From: an uncultured Bacteroidia bacterium
Lineage (GTDB): Bacteria > Bacteroidota > Bacteroidia > Bacteroidales > UBA932
Assembly (NCBI GenBank): GCA_902774155.1
Contig: CACYHF010000010.1
Location: forward strand, 1-50,081
DNA: 50,081 nt
Direction of reading: 5' to 3'
Position numbers and translations under genes: made by a program. The notes under the pieces are model-generated. The model saw only the letters and a list, made by a program, of their open reading frames with translations. It ran no database searches and was not told the origin of the DNA. This document shows positions 39,105 to 48,686 of this stretch, piece after piece. Numbering within the stretch: the first letter of the stretch is position 1; every line of letters starts with the position of its first letter.

Positions 39105-40760
39105 ATGGTTCAGGTATACTGCAAGAACACGGGGGAAACCAAACGTTTCCCGGAAGGCACTTCCTTGTTGCAAATGCTCTCGGAATTCGACTGCCGCCGC
39201 CCTTATCCCATTGTCTCCGCCAAGGTGAACAATGTCTCGCAGGGCCTCAAGTTCAAGGTCTATCAGAATAAGGACATCGAATTCATAGATGTCCGCGAAT
39301 CGAGCGGCATGCGGGTGTATTGCCGCTCGCTTTATTTCTTGCTGTATAAGGCGGCTTCGGACGTGTTCCCGGGCTGTCGGCTGTATATCGAACACCCCAT
39401 CTCGCACGGTTATTTCTGCCATCTGCGCAAGGCCGATGGAGTGGATGTGGGCCCGGAAGATCTGGCCCTGCTGGAAAGCCACATGCGCGAACTGGTGGAA
39501 AAGGATATGCCGTTCCACCGCTACGATGTCCAGACGGCCCGCGCCATCAAGGAGTTCCGCAAAGCCGGTTTTATGGACAAGGTGAAACTGCTGGAAACCA
39601 GCGGAGAAGCCTATACGGATTACTACACGCTGGGAGATACCGTGGACTATTTTTATGGGAAACTGGTCCCGTCCACCAGCTATCTCACTGTCTGGGGCCT
39701 TTGCCCTTTTCACGACGGTATCCTGCTGCGCATTCCCTCCAAACAGGACCCGTCCCGTCTGGCGGAGTATGTAGACCAGCCCAAGACCTTCGAGATGTTC
39801 AAGGAAGCCCTGCGCTGGAATATCATTATGGGCCTGAGCACTGTGGGCGATGTGAACGAAGCCTTCCTCAGTGGCCGCGCCAGCGAGCTCATCCAGATTG
39901 CAGAAGCCTTGCAGGAGAAAAAGATCGTCCAGATCGCTGAAGAAATCGACCGCCGCTACCGCAGCGAAAACCCACTGAAGGTGGTGCTCATCACCGGCCC
40001 ATCTTCTTCCGGTAAAACCACCTTCTGCAAGCGCCTTTCCATCCAGCTCAAAGCCTGTGGCCTCAAGCCCGTTTCCGTGAGCACGGACGACTACTTCGTG
40101 AACCGCGTGGAAACGCCCAAGTTCCCGGATGGCAGCTACGATTTCGATAATTTCGACACCGTGGACCACGCCCTTATGGAGCGGGACATTATGAAGCTCA
40201 TAGAAGGGGAGGAGGTGGATGTGCCGGAGTTCAACTTCGTCACCGGCCTGCGCGAATACAATGGCAAGAAATTACAATTGGCCGATGGCAAGATCCTGCT
40301 CATCGAAGGCATCCACGCCCTGAATCCCGCCCTCACGGAACAGATTCCGGATTCGGCCAAATTCCGGATCTTCATCAATACGCTCACCGGAACCCTCCTG
40401 GACGATCACAATATGATCCCCACCAGCGACAACCGCCTGCTGCGCCGCATCGTGCGCGATTATAACAAAGGCGCCTTTACCGCCCGGGAATCCATTTCCA
40501 ACTGGCAGAACGTGCTGGATGCGGAGCAGAAGTGGATTTATCCATATCAGGAAATGTCCGATGTGATGTTCAACAGCGCCTACCTGATTGAATTCGCGGT
40601 GCTGAAGAACCACGCCGAGCCCATCCTGCGCAGCGTGCCGCAGAATTGCGCGGAATACTCAGAAGCGCACCGCCTCCTCAAGTTCATCCACTACTTTACC
40701 CCGGTGCCCGACAAAGAGATTCCAGCCACCTCGCTCCTGCGCGAATTTATCGGCGGTTAA
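39105..40760 (+). CDS. Uridine kinase-like nucleoside kinase with TGS/SAD-like N-terminus
   Basis: This 551-residue protein joins an N-terminal TGS-like domain and a threonyl-tRNA-synthetase second-additional-domain-like region (HPISHGYFCHL, where tRNA synthetases have their H-x3-H motif) to a C-terminal uridine-kinase/phosphoribulokinase domain with P-loop ITGPSSSGKTTFCKRL (near 297) and VSTDDYFVNRVETP. The architecture is common in Bacteroidetes and Firmicutes. The natural substrate is not settled; uridine phosphorylation is inferred from the kinase domain. Confidence 0.9.
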   Translation: MVQVYCKNTGETKRFPEGTSLLQMLSEFDCRRPYPIVSAKVNNVSQGLKFKVYQNKDIEFIDVRESSGMRVYCRSLYFLLYKAASDVFPGCRLYIEHPISHGYFCHLRKADGVDVGPEDLALLESHMRELVEKDMPFHRYDVQTARAIKEFRKAGFMDKVKLLETSGEAYTDYYTLGDTVDYFYGKLVPSTSYLTVWGLCPFHDGILLRIPSKQDPSRLAEYVDQPKTFEMFKEALRWNIIMGLSTVGDVNEAFLSGRASELIQIAEALQEKKIVQIAEEIDRRYRSENPLKVVLITGPSSSGKTTFCKRLSIQLKACGLKPVSVSTDDYFVNRVETPKFPDGSYDFDNFDTVDHALMERDIMKLIEGEEVDVPEFNFVTGLREYNGKKLQLADGKILLIEGIHALNPALTEQIPDSAKFRIFINTLTGTLLDDHNMIPTSDNRLLRRIVRDYNKGAFTARESISNWQNVLDAEQKWIYPYQEMSDVMFNSAYLIEFAVLKNHAEPILRSVPQNCAEYSEAHRLLKFIHYFTPVPDKEIPATSLLREFIGG

Positions 40761-40993
40761 AGCTTGGTTTCCAGTTTTTCCAGATAGGAAACGACGTCGC
40801 CCACGGTTTCAAACTTGGCCAGGGCCTCGTCCGGGATCACCAGGCCGTACTCGTCCTCGATGCGCATCAGGAGCTGGAGGATGTCCAGGGAATCGGCCCC
40901 CAGGTCTTTCTTGATCAGGGATGCAGGGGTTACCTTGGCGGGATCCAGGCGCAGCTGCTTGGCCAGGATGGCTTGTACTTTCTCAAACATCAT
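40757..40993 (-). CDS. acpP: Acyl carrier protein
   Basis: This 78-residue acyl carrier protein begins MMFEKVQAILAKQL and has the phosphopantetheine site KKDLGADSLDILQLL (Ser35), closest to fatty-acid-synthesis ACPs. The ATG at 40993 (or the next one at 40990) lies inside the end of plsX, an overlap that suggests coupling. Codons upstream of 40993 in this frame belong to plsX and are not used. Next to plsX, it would supply the ACP for acyl-phosphate/acyl-ACP exchange. Its stop overlaps the convergent kinase gene by 4 bp. Confidence 0.88.
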   Translation of the reverse strand: MMFEKVQAILAKQLRLDPAKVTPASLIKKDLGADSLDILQLLMRIEDEYGLVIPDEALAKFETVGDVVSYLEKLETKL

Positions 40994-42002
40994 AATGTTC
41001 GTATTTGACGATTTCTGCTTCAATTTTGTCGGATAAGCGGCTCAGTTCCATTCGGTAGGCCTGCTCGATACATTTTTCCACGGCTACGGCTTTGGAGGAA
41101 CCATGTCCTTTCACCACCACCTTGGAGGTGCCCAGGAGCACGCTGCCGCCGTAATTCTGGTAGTTCATAAACTCCTTCATATCGGCGAACATCCGTTTCA
41201 TCAGGAGTGCTCCCAGTTTGTAGAGCGTCTTGCTGAAAATCTCTTTCTTGAGTTTTTTCAGCAGTTCCAGGGCCGTTCCTTCCGTAGTCTTCACCAGTAC
41301 ATTGCCGGAGAAGCCATCGGCCACCACTACATCGTAGCTGCCGGAGAGAAGGTCGCGACTCTCCATATTGCCCACGAAGTTCACTGACGGGGTATCCTGT
41401 AACAGTTTGTAGGCTTCCTGGCGGATTTCGTCGCCTTTTTCGGCCTCTTTCCCCACATTCAGGAGAGCGACCCGGGGCTTGGAAACGCCGTACACATTCT
41501 CCAAATACAGGGAAGCCATAATGGCGAATTGGCGCAGGTGGGCGGCCGTTACTTCCACATTGGCACCGCTGTCGCAAACGCCCACGATGCCGCCGTCCAT
41601 AGTGGGCAGCAGGGGACAGAAAGCAGGCCGAATGACGCCCGGAATGCGTCCCAGTCGCACCAGGGCGCCCGTTACCAGCGCTCCCGTGGAACCGGTGGAG
41701 ACCAGGGCAGCGATATCGTCGCGGTCGCGCAGGAGGATGATGCCCTTCATCATCGAGGAGTTCCGTTTGAGACGCACCACGTCCGTGGGTTTCTCATCAC
41801 AGCCGATCACTTCCGGTGCGTGAACAATCTCCAGCCGGCTTTTATCGTATGTCTTACCCTCCAGTTCCTTCTGCAGGATGGCTTCGTCTCCGGTGAGGAG
41901 GATGTACAGGTCCGGATAGGTGGCCATTGCTTTGAGGGCCCCCTCTATGGGTGCCTGGGGGCAGTGGTCGCCGCCGAAACAGTCTACGATTATTTTGATC
42001 AT
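40983..42002 (-). CDS. plsX: Phosphate acyltransferase
   Basis: This 339-residue PlsX interconverts acyl-ACP and acyl-phosphate, the acyl donor for the first step of phospholipid synthesis. Family stretches include IIVDCFGGDHCPQAPIEGAL at the N-terminus, STGSTGALVTGALVRLGRI, RPAFCPLLPT, LLNVGKEAEKGDE and VADGFSGNVLVKTTEG. Lying in the same operon as fakA and fakB, it could turn acyl-phosphate from scavenged fatty acids into acyl-ACP. It overlaps both neighbours, upstream by ATGA. Confidence 0.93.
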   Translation of the reverse strand: MIKIIVDCFGGDHCPQAPIEGALKAMATYPDLYILLTGDEAILQKELEGKTYDKSRLEIVHAPEVIGCDEKPTDVVRLKRNSSMMKGIILLRDRDDIAALVSTGSTGALVTGALVRLGRIPGVIRPAFCPLLPTMDGGIVGVCDSGANVEVTAAHLRQFAIMASLYLENVYGVSKPRVALLNVGKEAEKGDEIRQEAYKLLQDTPSVNFVGNMESRDLLSGSYDVVVADGFSGNVLVKTTEGTALELLKKLKKEIFSKTLYKLGALLMKRMFADMKEFMNYQNYGGSVLLGTSKVVVKGHGSSKAVAVEKCIEQAYRMELSRLSDKIEAEIVKYEHYDV

Positions 42003-43126
42003 AATGACTTCACATAAGCTCTATAGCGTTTGCACTCTTCACGCTTAAAGCGGCGCCACTGGTTCAGGATGGCATAGTTGTCTTCCAGGTTCAGGTTGGT
42101 GTCGGCCCATTTGAGACGGGGGTTGTCGCGCAGCATCTTCATAATGGCCAGGCTGAGGGCACCGGAAACTCCGCGGTTCAGATAAGTGGGATCTACGCCC
42201 ACCAGGCACAGGTCAATGATTTCGGGCCGTTTGATGGCATACAGCAACTTCGCCAGCGTGAGCGGCGTGTATTTACCGCGCGTACCCACCAGGGCGCTGG
42301 CCAGTCCCGGGAAGGACAGGCCGAAACAGACGATCTTTTCGTTCTCGTCCAGAATCACGGCCGTGTGCTTGGGATTGATCACGATGGCGAAGTTCTCCAG
42401 CACCAGCTTGCGCATCCCTTCGGTGAAGGGGACTGTCCCGTAGAGTCCTTCGTACGAGGTGTCCAGTAGGTCGAAGATACCATCGGCATACTTGCGAAGC
42501 AGATCCGGTCCGTTCTTGGAGGTGCCGTAATGCAGCTTGTAACGCTTGAAGATGAAGGCTACCAGCTTCTCAAGCTCCTCCAGGGTTTCCTGACTCTCGG
42601 GGCCATACAGCCGGCTGGCGGTCCAGTCAATTTCCTTTACGTAACCGAGGGCCTCCAGATGGTCTTTGTAATAGGAGAAGTTGTAGTTTTCCTCGAAGGT
42701 GGCCGGCTCCTCAAAGCCTTCCACCAGCAGGCCTTCCCGTTCCAGGTCGCTGAAGTTGAGTGGTCCCACCACCGTGTCCATCCCTTTCTCCAGGGCCCAG
42801 GCTTCGGCCTTTTCCAGGAGGGCGCGGGAAACTTCCAGCTTGTCTATGACATCGAAACGGCTGAAACGGCAGCGTTTTTCTGCGTTCTTGGCATTTGCGT
42901 CCTTCTGGATGATGCATTGGATACGGCCTACGGGTTTCCCGTCCTCAAAGGCCAGGAAAGCCGTCCAGTCGCAGCTGTCGTTGTACACATAGTCTTTCCG
43001 AAACATCTTCTTTTCGTCGCTGTACAGCGGCGGCACGAAGTACGGATTGCCCTTGTACAGATCAAGCGCAAAGTTCAGGAACTGCTTCTGCTCCTTCTTG
43101 GTGGTTACTTCTTTAACTTCAATCAT
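41999..43126 (-). CDS. GNAT-like N-acyltransferase family protein
   Basis: This 375-residue soluble protein starts MIEVKEVTTKKEQKQFLNFA, followed by LYKGNPYFVPPLYSDEKKMF, then a segment with DGKPVGRIQCIIQKDANA and VVGPLNFSDLEREGLLVEGF, as in a family of GNAT-superfamily proteins of gut bacteria that has no assigned substrate. Its place between fakB and plsX hints at a lipid or amino-acyl substrate, but this is inference only. It directly abuts the fakB stop and overlaps plsX by ATGA. Confidence 0.78.
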   Translation of the reverse strand: MIEVKEVTTKKEQKQFLNFALDLYKGNPYFVPPLYSDEKKMFRKDYVYNDSCDWTAFLAFEDGKPVGRIQCIIQKDANAKNAEKRCRFSRFDVIDKLEVSRALLEKAEAWALEKGMDTVVGPLNFSDLEREGLLVEGFEEPATFEENYNFSYYKDHLEALGYVKEIDWTASRLYGPESQETLEELEKLVAFIFKRYKLHYGTSKNGPDLLRKYADGIFDLLDTSYEGLYGTVPFTEGMRKLVLENFAIVINPKHTAVILDENEKIVCFGLSFPGLASALVGTRGKYTPLTLAKLLYAIKRPEIIDLCLVGVDPTYLNRGVSGALSLAIMKMLRDNPRLKWADTNLNLEDNYAILNQWRRFKREECKRYRAYVKSL

Positions 43127-43993
43127 TTATCTATGCTTTGCGTGGAAGCATACACCTACGCCGTTGGGGCCGCAGTGGCTGCCGGCGGTGGGATTCACAT
43201 AAACGTATTCGATGTTTTGCTTCCCGTATTTCTCTTCAATCATACGGCCGATCTCCTTCGCCAGTTCCGGGGCATCCGTATGACCGATGCAGATGCGGTG
43301 CTTCTCAATCTCATCGCCCAGTTCGCCCACTTTGTCCACCAGGTAATCCATAGCCTTGGCGCGGCCCTTGGCGGTGCCCACGGAGACCATCTTGCCTTCC
43401 TGGCTCATATGGATGAGGGGACGTACGCCGATGAGCGTACCCATGGTGGCGGCCAGTCCGCTCACGCGGCCGCTGCGGCGGAAGAACTTCAGGTCGTCGG
43501 CAAAGAAATACATCGCGAATTTGTCCACTTCCGTCTTGGCCCATTCCAGGAGTTCATCCAGGGTTTTGCCAGCCTTGTACAGGTCTCCCACTTCGCGCAC
43601 GATGGCGTAGCTGATGGTGGTGATGCCCTTGGTGTCAATCTCTTCGAAGCGGGTGGCGGGGAACTTCTTCTTAAGATCGGCGATGGCCTGGTCCATCGCA
43701 TCGAAGGTATTGGTCATGGCGCGGGAGAAGTGCACGTACAGGATGTCGTTCCCGGCGGCGAAATCGCGGATGAAGTAGTTCATATACTGCTCCTTGGAGA
43801 TGGCGCTGGTGGTGGGCAGGACGCCGCTGCGCAGGACATCGTAGAAAGCGTGGCCGTCGAAGGTCTCGAAGTCCACATAGGGATACGTGGTTCTGGCATC
43901 AATGCTATAGGGCATGGAAATGAGTTGATACCCATACTCCGCCGCCAGGGCGGGGGTGATGTCGGTATCGGTGTCGGTGTAGATTTTCAGCAT
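43127..43993 (-). CDS. fakB: DegV family fatty-acid-binding protein (FakB-like)
   Basis: This 288-residue DegV-fold protein would hold one fatty acid and present it to the kinase FakA. Seen are the N-terminal KIYTDTDTDITPAL, TTSAISKEQYMNYF (the carboxylate-binding loop), FSRAMTNTFDAMDQA, the RSGRVSGLAATMGTLIGVRP helix and the C-terminal GSHCGPNGVGVCF. The N-terminal SDS of many relatives is TDT here. It follows fakA by 7 bp, strong support for the pair. Confidence 0.87.
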   Translation of the reverse strand: MLKIYTDTDTDITPALAAEYGYQLISMPYSIDARTTYPYVDFETFDGHAFYDVLRSGVLPTTSAISKEQYMNYFIRDFAAGNDILYVHFSRAMTNTFDAMDQAIADLKKKFPATRFEEIDTKGITTISYAIVREVGDLYKAGKTLDELLEWAKTEVDKFAMYFFADDLKFFRRSGRVSGLAATMGTLIGVRPLIHMSQEGKMVSVGTAKGRAKAMDYLVDKVGELGDEIEKHRICIGHTDAPELAKEIGRMIEEKYGKQNIEYVYVNPTAGSHCGPNGVGVCFHAKHR

Positions 43994-44000
43994 AATACTA

Positions 44001-45617
44001 TTAACACGTTACTAAGATATAATCGTAAATAGGTTGACCGCCTTCGCGAAGAATCACTTCGGTGCGGGGGAAACGCTGTTCCAGGGCGCCGCAAAGGGCC
44101 TGTGCCTCTTTCTGAGGGGCGTCCAGCCCACGGAATACAATCAGGATATCGGCCGATCCGGCATCCAGCTTTCCGGCCAGTTCCAAAGCCGTCTGCAGGC
44201 GCTCCGCTCCGGCTGTCAGGATGTCTTTCCCGCTAAAGCCGATGTAATCTCCCGTACGGGTCTCCGCGGTGTCGCGGATGGCACGGGAAACGAGCCCCGT
44301 CTGAACGGAAGCGGCGGCTTCCGTGAGGGCGGGAACCAGCTCTTCCGGGGCCATTTCAGGGTCCAGATTGGCCAGGGCGAAATAGCCTTCTCCCAGGGAG
44401 TGGGTGGGAATCACCTGCACCTGGGAATCCTTATACAGGGACGCCGCCTGCTGGGCGGTGAAGACGATGTTGCCGTTATTGGGGAAGACTAATATCTGTT
44501 CGGCATCCACCTGGTCGAACGCCTCCAGGAAACGCTCTACCGGCGGGTTCATGGTCTGGCCGCCTTCGATCACTATATCGGCCCCCATCTCCTTGAAGGT
44601 TTCCGTGAGACCTTTCCCGGTGGCTACCACTACCAGTCCAAGGGTTTTGCGGGAGCGTTTGAAACGCTCGTCCATATGGTTTTCGTGGTGCTGGAGCGTC
44701 ATATTCTCTACCTTGATGGTGAGGAATTCGCCCCACTGCCGGCAGCGGGTGAGCACCGCGCCCGGATCCATCGTGTGCACGTGCACCTTGATGATGCTGC
44801 CGTCGCGGAAGAATACCAGGGAGTCGCCCTGGGTTTGCAGCCAGTTGGAGATGACGCTTTCGTCGAAGTGCTCCAAGTCCACCTTGCTGCGCTGTAGGCG
44901 AAGGAGGAATTCCGTGCAGTAGCCAAACTCCAGCACCGTGTCTTCCGTAAAGGCGTTGAAATCCACTTTGGGGGCGGTGGTAGGCCCATTGGCGTCGGCC
45001 GTGACGGATGACTCATCCCCGACTCCGATGGGGGATTTGCCGTGCAGGGCATCGCGCATTCCTTCCACAATACACAGCAGGCCGGCGCCGCCGCTGTCCA
45101 CCACACCGGCTTTCTTCAGGACATCCAAAAGCTCCGGAGTGCGCTCCAGGGAAACCTCCATCCCCGCAATCCAGCGGTCGAAGAGGGTGTCCAGGGAGGT
45201 GGTGTCGTCTACGGCCGCCACGCCTTCGCGCAGTACCGTGAGGATGGTTCCCTCCACCGGCTGTGAAACGGCGTGATAGGCTTCGGTCACCCCGCATTGC
45301 AGGGCCTTCAGGAAGCGGTCGGGATCGGCCTTTTCGGCCCCTCTCAGGCCTTTGGCCATACCGGCGAAGATCCGGGAAAGGATGACGCCGGAATTACCGC
45401 GGGCGCCCATAAGCATCCCTTGCGAGACGGCATCGGCCACTTCCGAAAGCGAGTTGCCCTGTGCGTGGGTGCCCGCTTCCAGGGTCATATACATATTGTC
45501 TCCCGTATCTCCGTCGGGGATCGGGAAGACATTGAGATCATTGATGGTCTGACGGTTTTGGGCCAACTGGGCCGCGCCACCGCGGATCAGGTTCAGGTAT
45601 AGGTTGGCGTCTATCAT
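44001..45617 (-). CDS. fakA: Fatty acid kinase FakA (DAK2/YloV family)
   Basis: This 538-residue protein has an N-terminal DhaL-type kinase domain with the Mg-ADP aspartates in FPIPDGDTGDNMYMTLEAG (near 31-50) and GARGNSGVILSRIFAGMAKG, a middle domain (VLEFGYCTEFLLRL, IIKVHVHTMDPG) and a C-terminal DegV-like half (ILVFPNNGNIVFTAQQA, IPTHSLGEGYFAL). With FakB it phosphorylates exogenous fatty acids to acyl-phosphate. The pathway is best known from Firmicutes. It overlaps the MMPL gene upstream by ATGA, so the exporter-like protein and the kinase are coupled. Confidence 0.9.
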   Translation of the reverse strand: MIDANLYLNLIRGGAAQLAQNRQTINDLNVFPIPDGDTGDNMYMTLEAGTHAQGNSLSEVADAVSQGMLMGARGNSGVILSRIFAGMAKGLRGAEKADPDRFLKALQCGVTEAYHAVSQPVEGTILTVLREGVAAVDDTTSLDTLFDRWIAGMEVSLERTPELLDVLKKAGVVDSGGAGLLCIVEGMRDALHGKSPIGVGDESSVTADANGPTTAPKVDFNAFTEDTVLEFGYCTEFLLRLQRSKVDLEHFDESVISNWLQTQGDSLVFFRDGSIIKVHVHTMDPGAVLTRCRQWGEFLTIKVENMTLQHHENHMDERFKRSRKTLGLVVVATGKGLTETFKEMGADIVIEGGQTMNPPVERFLEAFDQVDAEQILVFPNNGNIVFTAQQAASLYKDSQVQVIPTHSLGEGYFALANLDPEMAPEELVPALTEAAASVQTGLVSRAIRDTAETRTGDYIGFSGKDILTAGAERLQTALELAGKLDAGSADILIVFRGLDAPQKEAQALCGALEQRFPRTEVILREGGQPIYDYILVTC

Positions 45618-48100
45618 TTTTCAGGTATACGGAAGCCGCGGCGGAAGAAGGGAATGCGCGTTAACAGGCGGAAGACCCAAGGCTGCAGCGAATAGGTGAT
45701 CAGGATGGTGGAAGCCATTCCGATAAGGGTTATCAGGCCGATGGAATGGATAGCCGGATGCCGGGCGAAAATGAGCGAGAAGGTGACGATGGCCAGCACC
45801 ATAGCGCTGTAGAAAATGGCCACCTTATGGTATTCCAACGTGGATTTTTCGCCGTTTCGGGCCTCTGACAACAATCCCTCCATCACAAAGATGCTATAGT
45901 CCACACCAATACCGTAGATGAAGGTGGAAATGACGATATTGATGAGATTGAACTCCAGGCCGAAGAGAGCCATATAGCCCTGCATCACATACCAGCTCAC
46001 GAACATAGGCAGGAAGGCCAGCAGGGAAATCCAGACATTCCGGAACGAGACCAAGAGGACGATGAGCACGAAGATACTGGAAATCCAGAGCGTGGTGGAG
46101 AAGTCGTCGTGGACGATTTCCACCATATCGCGGCAATAGAAGAACGGTTCCAGGACAAAGACGTGCGGGGCCCGGGTCACTTCGCGCATCACCTGGTTGG
46201 CATCTGCCTTGCTGAAGGAAACGTCCGTGAATACCAGGTAGCGCCCATCGGCCTGCTGCTCCACGAAATTGGACATCAGTCCCGGCGGAACCAGGCCGGA
46301 GGCAAACAGGTCGCCCGTTTCGTAATGGGCGGTGAGCATACCCAGGAAGGTGTCGAAGAACCCATCCGGCAGGGCATATTCCCGGGCCGATTCCTTGAGG
46401 TCCTTGCGCAGCTGCTGGACGCGCTCCTTGTTCCAGAATTCCTTCCAGGCCTGGATGCGCAGCTGTTGGTCGGCCTGCGACTGGAACAATAAATGGGAGA
46501 TGGGGGAGTACCCCTTCACCAGGCCGGTCCCAACCAGGGAATCCAGTCTTTGTCCCATCCCCTTGTTGTATTCCAGGGCATTGTCCAGTTGGTCGTTATC
46601 CCAGGCGGCGAAGTACAGATGCATATCGCCGTCGGTGTTCTTGCTGTTGTATAGCGCCAGGCTTTCCTGCAGGGCTTCGTTGTCGTAGTCCAGGTGGCTC
46701 AGGTCACTGTCGAACTTCACACGCGGGCTCAGGGCAATGCCGATGACGATGAGCACCAGCAGGGTTCCGATGATCCACTTGTTGCGGTCCCAGGGGAGAT
46801 TGTTGATCTTCTCCACCAGCGGGAATCCGTGGGTACGCTTGAATTTGATCTGTCCGGGATGCAGGAAATGGGGGAGGAACACCAGGGCAAAGAACGTATT
46901 GCCGATGAGCGCGAAGGTGGCGAACAGGCCGAAATCCCGCAGCAGTTCACTTTCCGTGAAAATGAGGCCCATAAAGGCGCCCACGGTGGTGATGCAGCCC
47001 AGGAAAACGGGCGTGCTTTCGTCTCTGAGCAGCTTTTCCGTGTCTCCCACGTAGTAATAGTGGATGAGCATATGCAGGCAGTAGCTGATGGCTACGCCCA
47101 GCACAATGGCGCTGAGGCCCAGTGCCATAAACGACATAACCCCCTTGATCCAGTACATACAGGCCAGGGCGAAGAAGGAACCGTAGACAACCGGCACCAC
47201 CTGCTGCCAGATGAAGGAGAACTTGTGGAAGCTCATGAGCATGATGATCAGGATCAGGAGCAGGGAAAGGCCGATGGTCCAGATCAGGTCGTGCTTGATG
47301 GTGCTGGAGTTGGAAACGCTTTCCACGGGCGTGCCGTGGATGAGGATGCGGATGTCCGGATTGGCTGCCTCGAAGTCCCGTGCCGTCTTGTTGATCATAT
47401 TCACCATCCGGGTGCCCGTTCCGGTGTCCAGACCGCTGAACGCCGGGGCGGCATAGGCCAGGGCCACCGTTTTGTCGGGGCAGAAGACGTGCCCGTCCAC
47501 CAGGGTGAGGCCACCTACGGACTGACCGTCGCCCAGAATGGATCCCAGGAGCTTTTCCCGCAGGTTCAGCGGGTCCATCGCCACCATCTGGCTGGCTTCT
47601 CCTGTCTCATCTTCTTCCAGGATGCGGTAATTCTCGCTCATCTGGGCGTCGATGGCTTCCCGGGTGAGGAAGGGCACAAGCTCCTTATACCAGGCGGTGT
47701 CCACAAAGGTGGGCAGGTGCGTGAGGGCATAGTCCAGCGCCGACAGGCCCAGGTCTACGTCTAGTTTGCAGAAAATACCGGCGAGGTAATGGGTGCTGCT
47801 GTCCTTCTGTTCCAGGATGCCGCAGAACGTCTCCATCGCTTCCCCCAGGCGGTCTGTTCCCACCGGAGAAAGGGTGTCACGCGAAGTGAGCTGCAGAAAT
47901 ACTTTGTCTTTCAGGCCGATTTCGCTGAACGCCATCTCGTTGTCTGTGGACGAACGGGGCAGCAGTTTCACAATGTTCTCTTCATACTGAAGCTTGAAGC
48001 CATACCAGGCGAAGACGAACGTGCTGGCCAGCAGCAGGAAATACATTAGGGCCTTGTGACCCTTGAAGAAGTGATATAGAGGCAGGAATATCCGATGCAT
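45614..48100 (-). CDS. MMPL/RND-family transporter
   Basis: This 828-residue inner-membrane protein has the MMPL duplication: an N-terminal membrane segment, a periplasmic domain, a membrane bundle (about 270-420) with MALGLSAIVLGVAISYCLHM, a second periplasmic domain and a second bundle with YGIGVDYSIFVMEGLLSEAR. It is distinct from the polyene-cluster exporter at 33837 and lacks its long soluble tail. Sharing an operon with fakA, fakB and plsX, it probably handles a lipid or fatty-acid-derived substrate. Confidence 0.88.
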   Translation of the reverse strand: MHRIFLPLYHFFKGHKALMYFLLLASTFVFAWYGFKLQYEENIVKLLPRSSTDNEMAFSEIGLKDKVFLQLTSRDTLSPVGTDRLGEAMETFCGILEQKDSSTHYLAGIFCKLDVDLGLSALDYALTHLPTFVDTAWYKELVPFLTREAIDAQMSENYRILEEDETGEASQMVAMDPLNLREKLLGSILGDGQSVGGLTLVDGHVFCPDKTVALAYAAPAFSGLDTGTGTRMVNMINKTARDFEAANPDIRILIHGTPVESVSNSSTIKHDLIWTIGLSLLLILIIMLMSFHKFSFIWQQVVPVVYGSFFALACMYWIKGVMSFMALGLSAIVLGVAISYCLHMLIHYYYVGDTEKLLRDESTPVFLGCITTVGAFMGLIFTESELLRDFGLFATFALIGNTFFALVFLPHFLHPGQIKFKRTHGFPLVEKINNLPWDRNKWIIGTLLVLIVIGIALSPRVKFDSDLSHLDYDNEALQESLALYNSKNTDGDMHLYFAAWDNDQLDNALEYNKGMGQRLDSLVGTGLVKGYSPISHLLFQSQADQQLRIQAWKEFWNKERVQQLRKDLKESAREYALPDGFFDTFLGMLTAHYETGDLFASGLVPPGLMSNFVEQQADGRYLVFTDVSFSKADANQVMREVTRAPHVFVLEPFFYCRDMVEIVHDDFSTTLWISSIFVLIVLLVSFRNVWISLLAFLPMFVSWYVMQGYMALFGLEFNLINIVISTFIYGIGVDYSIFVMEGLLSEARNGEKSTLEYHKVAIFYSAMVLAIVTFSLIFARHPAIHSIGLITLIGMASTILITYSLQPWVFRLLTRIPFFRRGFRIPEK

Positions 48101-48110
48101 TTGTCTTGTT

Positions 48111-48683
48111 TTAGAAGCGGTCCATCACGGCGAAAATGCGGTCACGCACCTCCTCGATGCTGCCTACGCCGTCTATCTCCTGATACTTGCCGGCTTTGCG
48201 GTAGTACTCGATGAGGGGTTCGGTTTTAGCGTGATACGTCTTGATGCGGTTTTCCACAACTTCGGGGCGGGCGTCGTCGGCCCTGCCTTCCACGGCGGCG
48301 CGGCCTGCAATCCTTTCCTGGATGAGACTGTCCGGAATCATGATGGAGATGCAGGCGGTGACGGATTCCAGGGTGCTTTCCAGCATCCGGTCAAGTGCTT
48401 CTGCCTGGGCGATGGTGCGCGGGAAGCCGTCCAGCAGGAAACCGTTCACGCCACCCGTGCTACGGAATTTGGCGGCAATCATTCCTTCCACAACCTCGTC
48501 CGGGACCAGGTTGCCGGCTTCGATGAGGGCCTGGGCTTTTTTCCCGAGCTCCGTACCGGCGGCAATTTCGTTGCGAAGCAGTTCACCGGTGGACAGATGG
48601 CAAAGATGATAGCGTTCCACCATGGAACCGGCCTGGGTGCCTTTCCCGGCGCCCGGAGGGCCAAAGAGAATGTAGTACTTCAT
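48111..48683 (-). CDS. adk: Adenylate kinase
   Basis: This 190-residue adenylate kinase has the P-loop FGPPGAGKGTQ (7-17), LSTGELLRNEIAAGTELGKK, GFLLDGFPRTIAQAEAL and a short LID (RAAVEGRADDARPEVVENRI) without zinc cysteines, the short-type enzyme normal in Bacteroidetes. It balances ATP, ADP and AMP. It sits between hpt (3 bp gap) and the MMPL gene (10 bp gap). Confidence 0.96.
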   Translation of the reverse strand: MKYYILFGPPGAGKGTQAGSMVERYHLCHLSTGELLRNEIAAGTELGKKAQALIEAGNLVPDEVVEGMIAAKFRSTGGVNGFLLDGFPRTIAQAEALDRMLESTLESVTACISIMIPDSLIQERIAGRAAVEGRADDARPEVVENRIKTYHAKTEPLIEYYRKAGKYQEIDGVGSIEEVRDRIFAVMDRF

Positions 48684-48686
48684 GGT

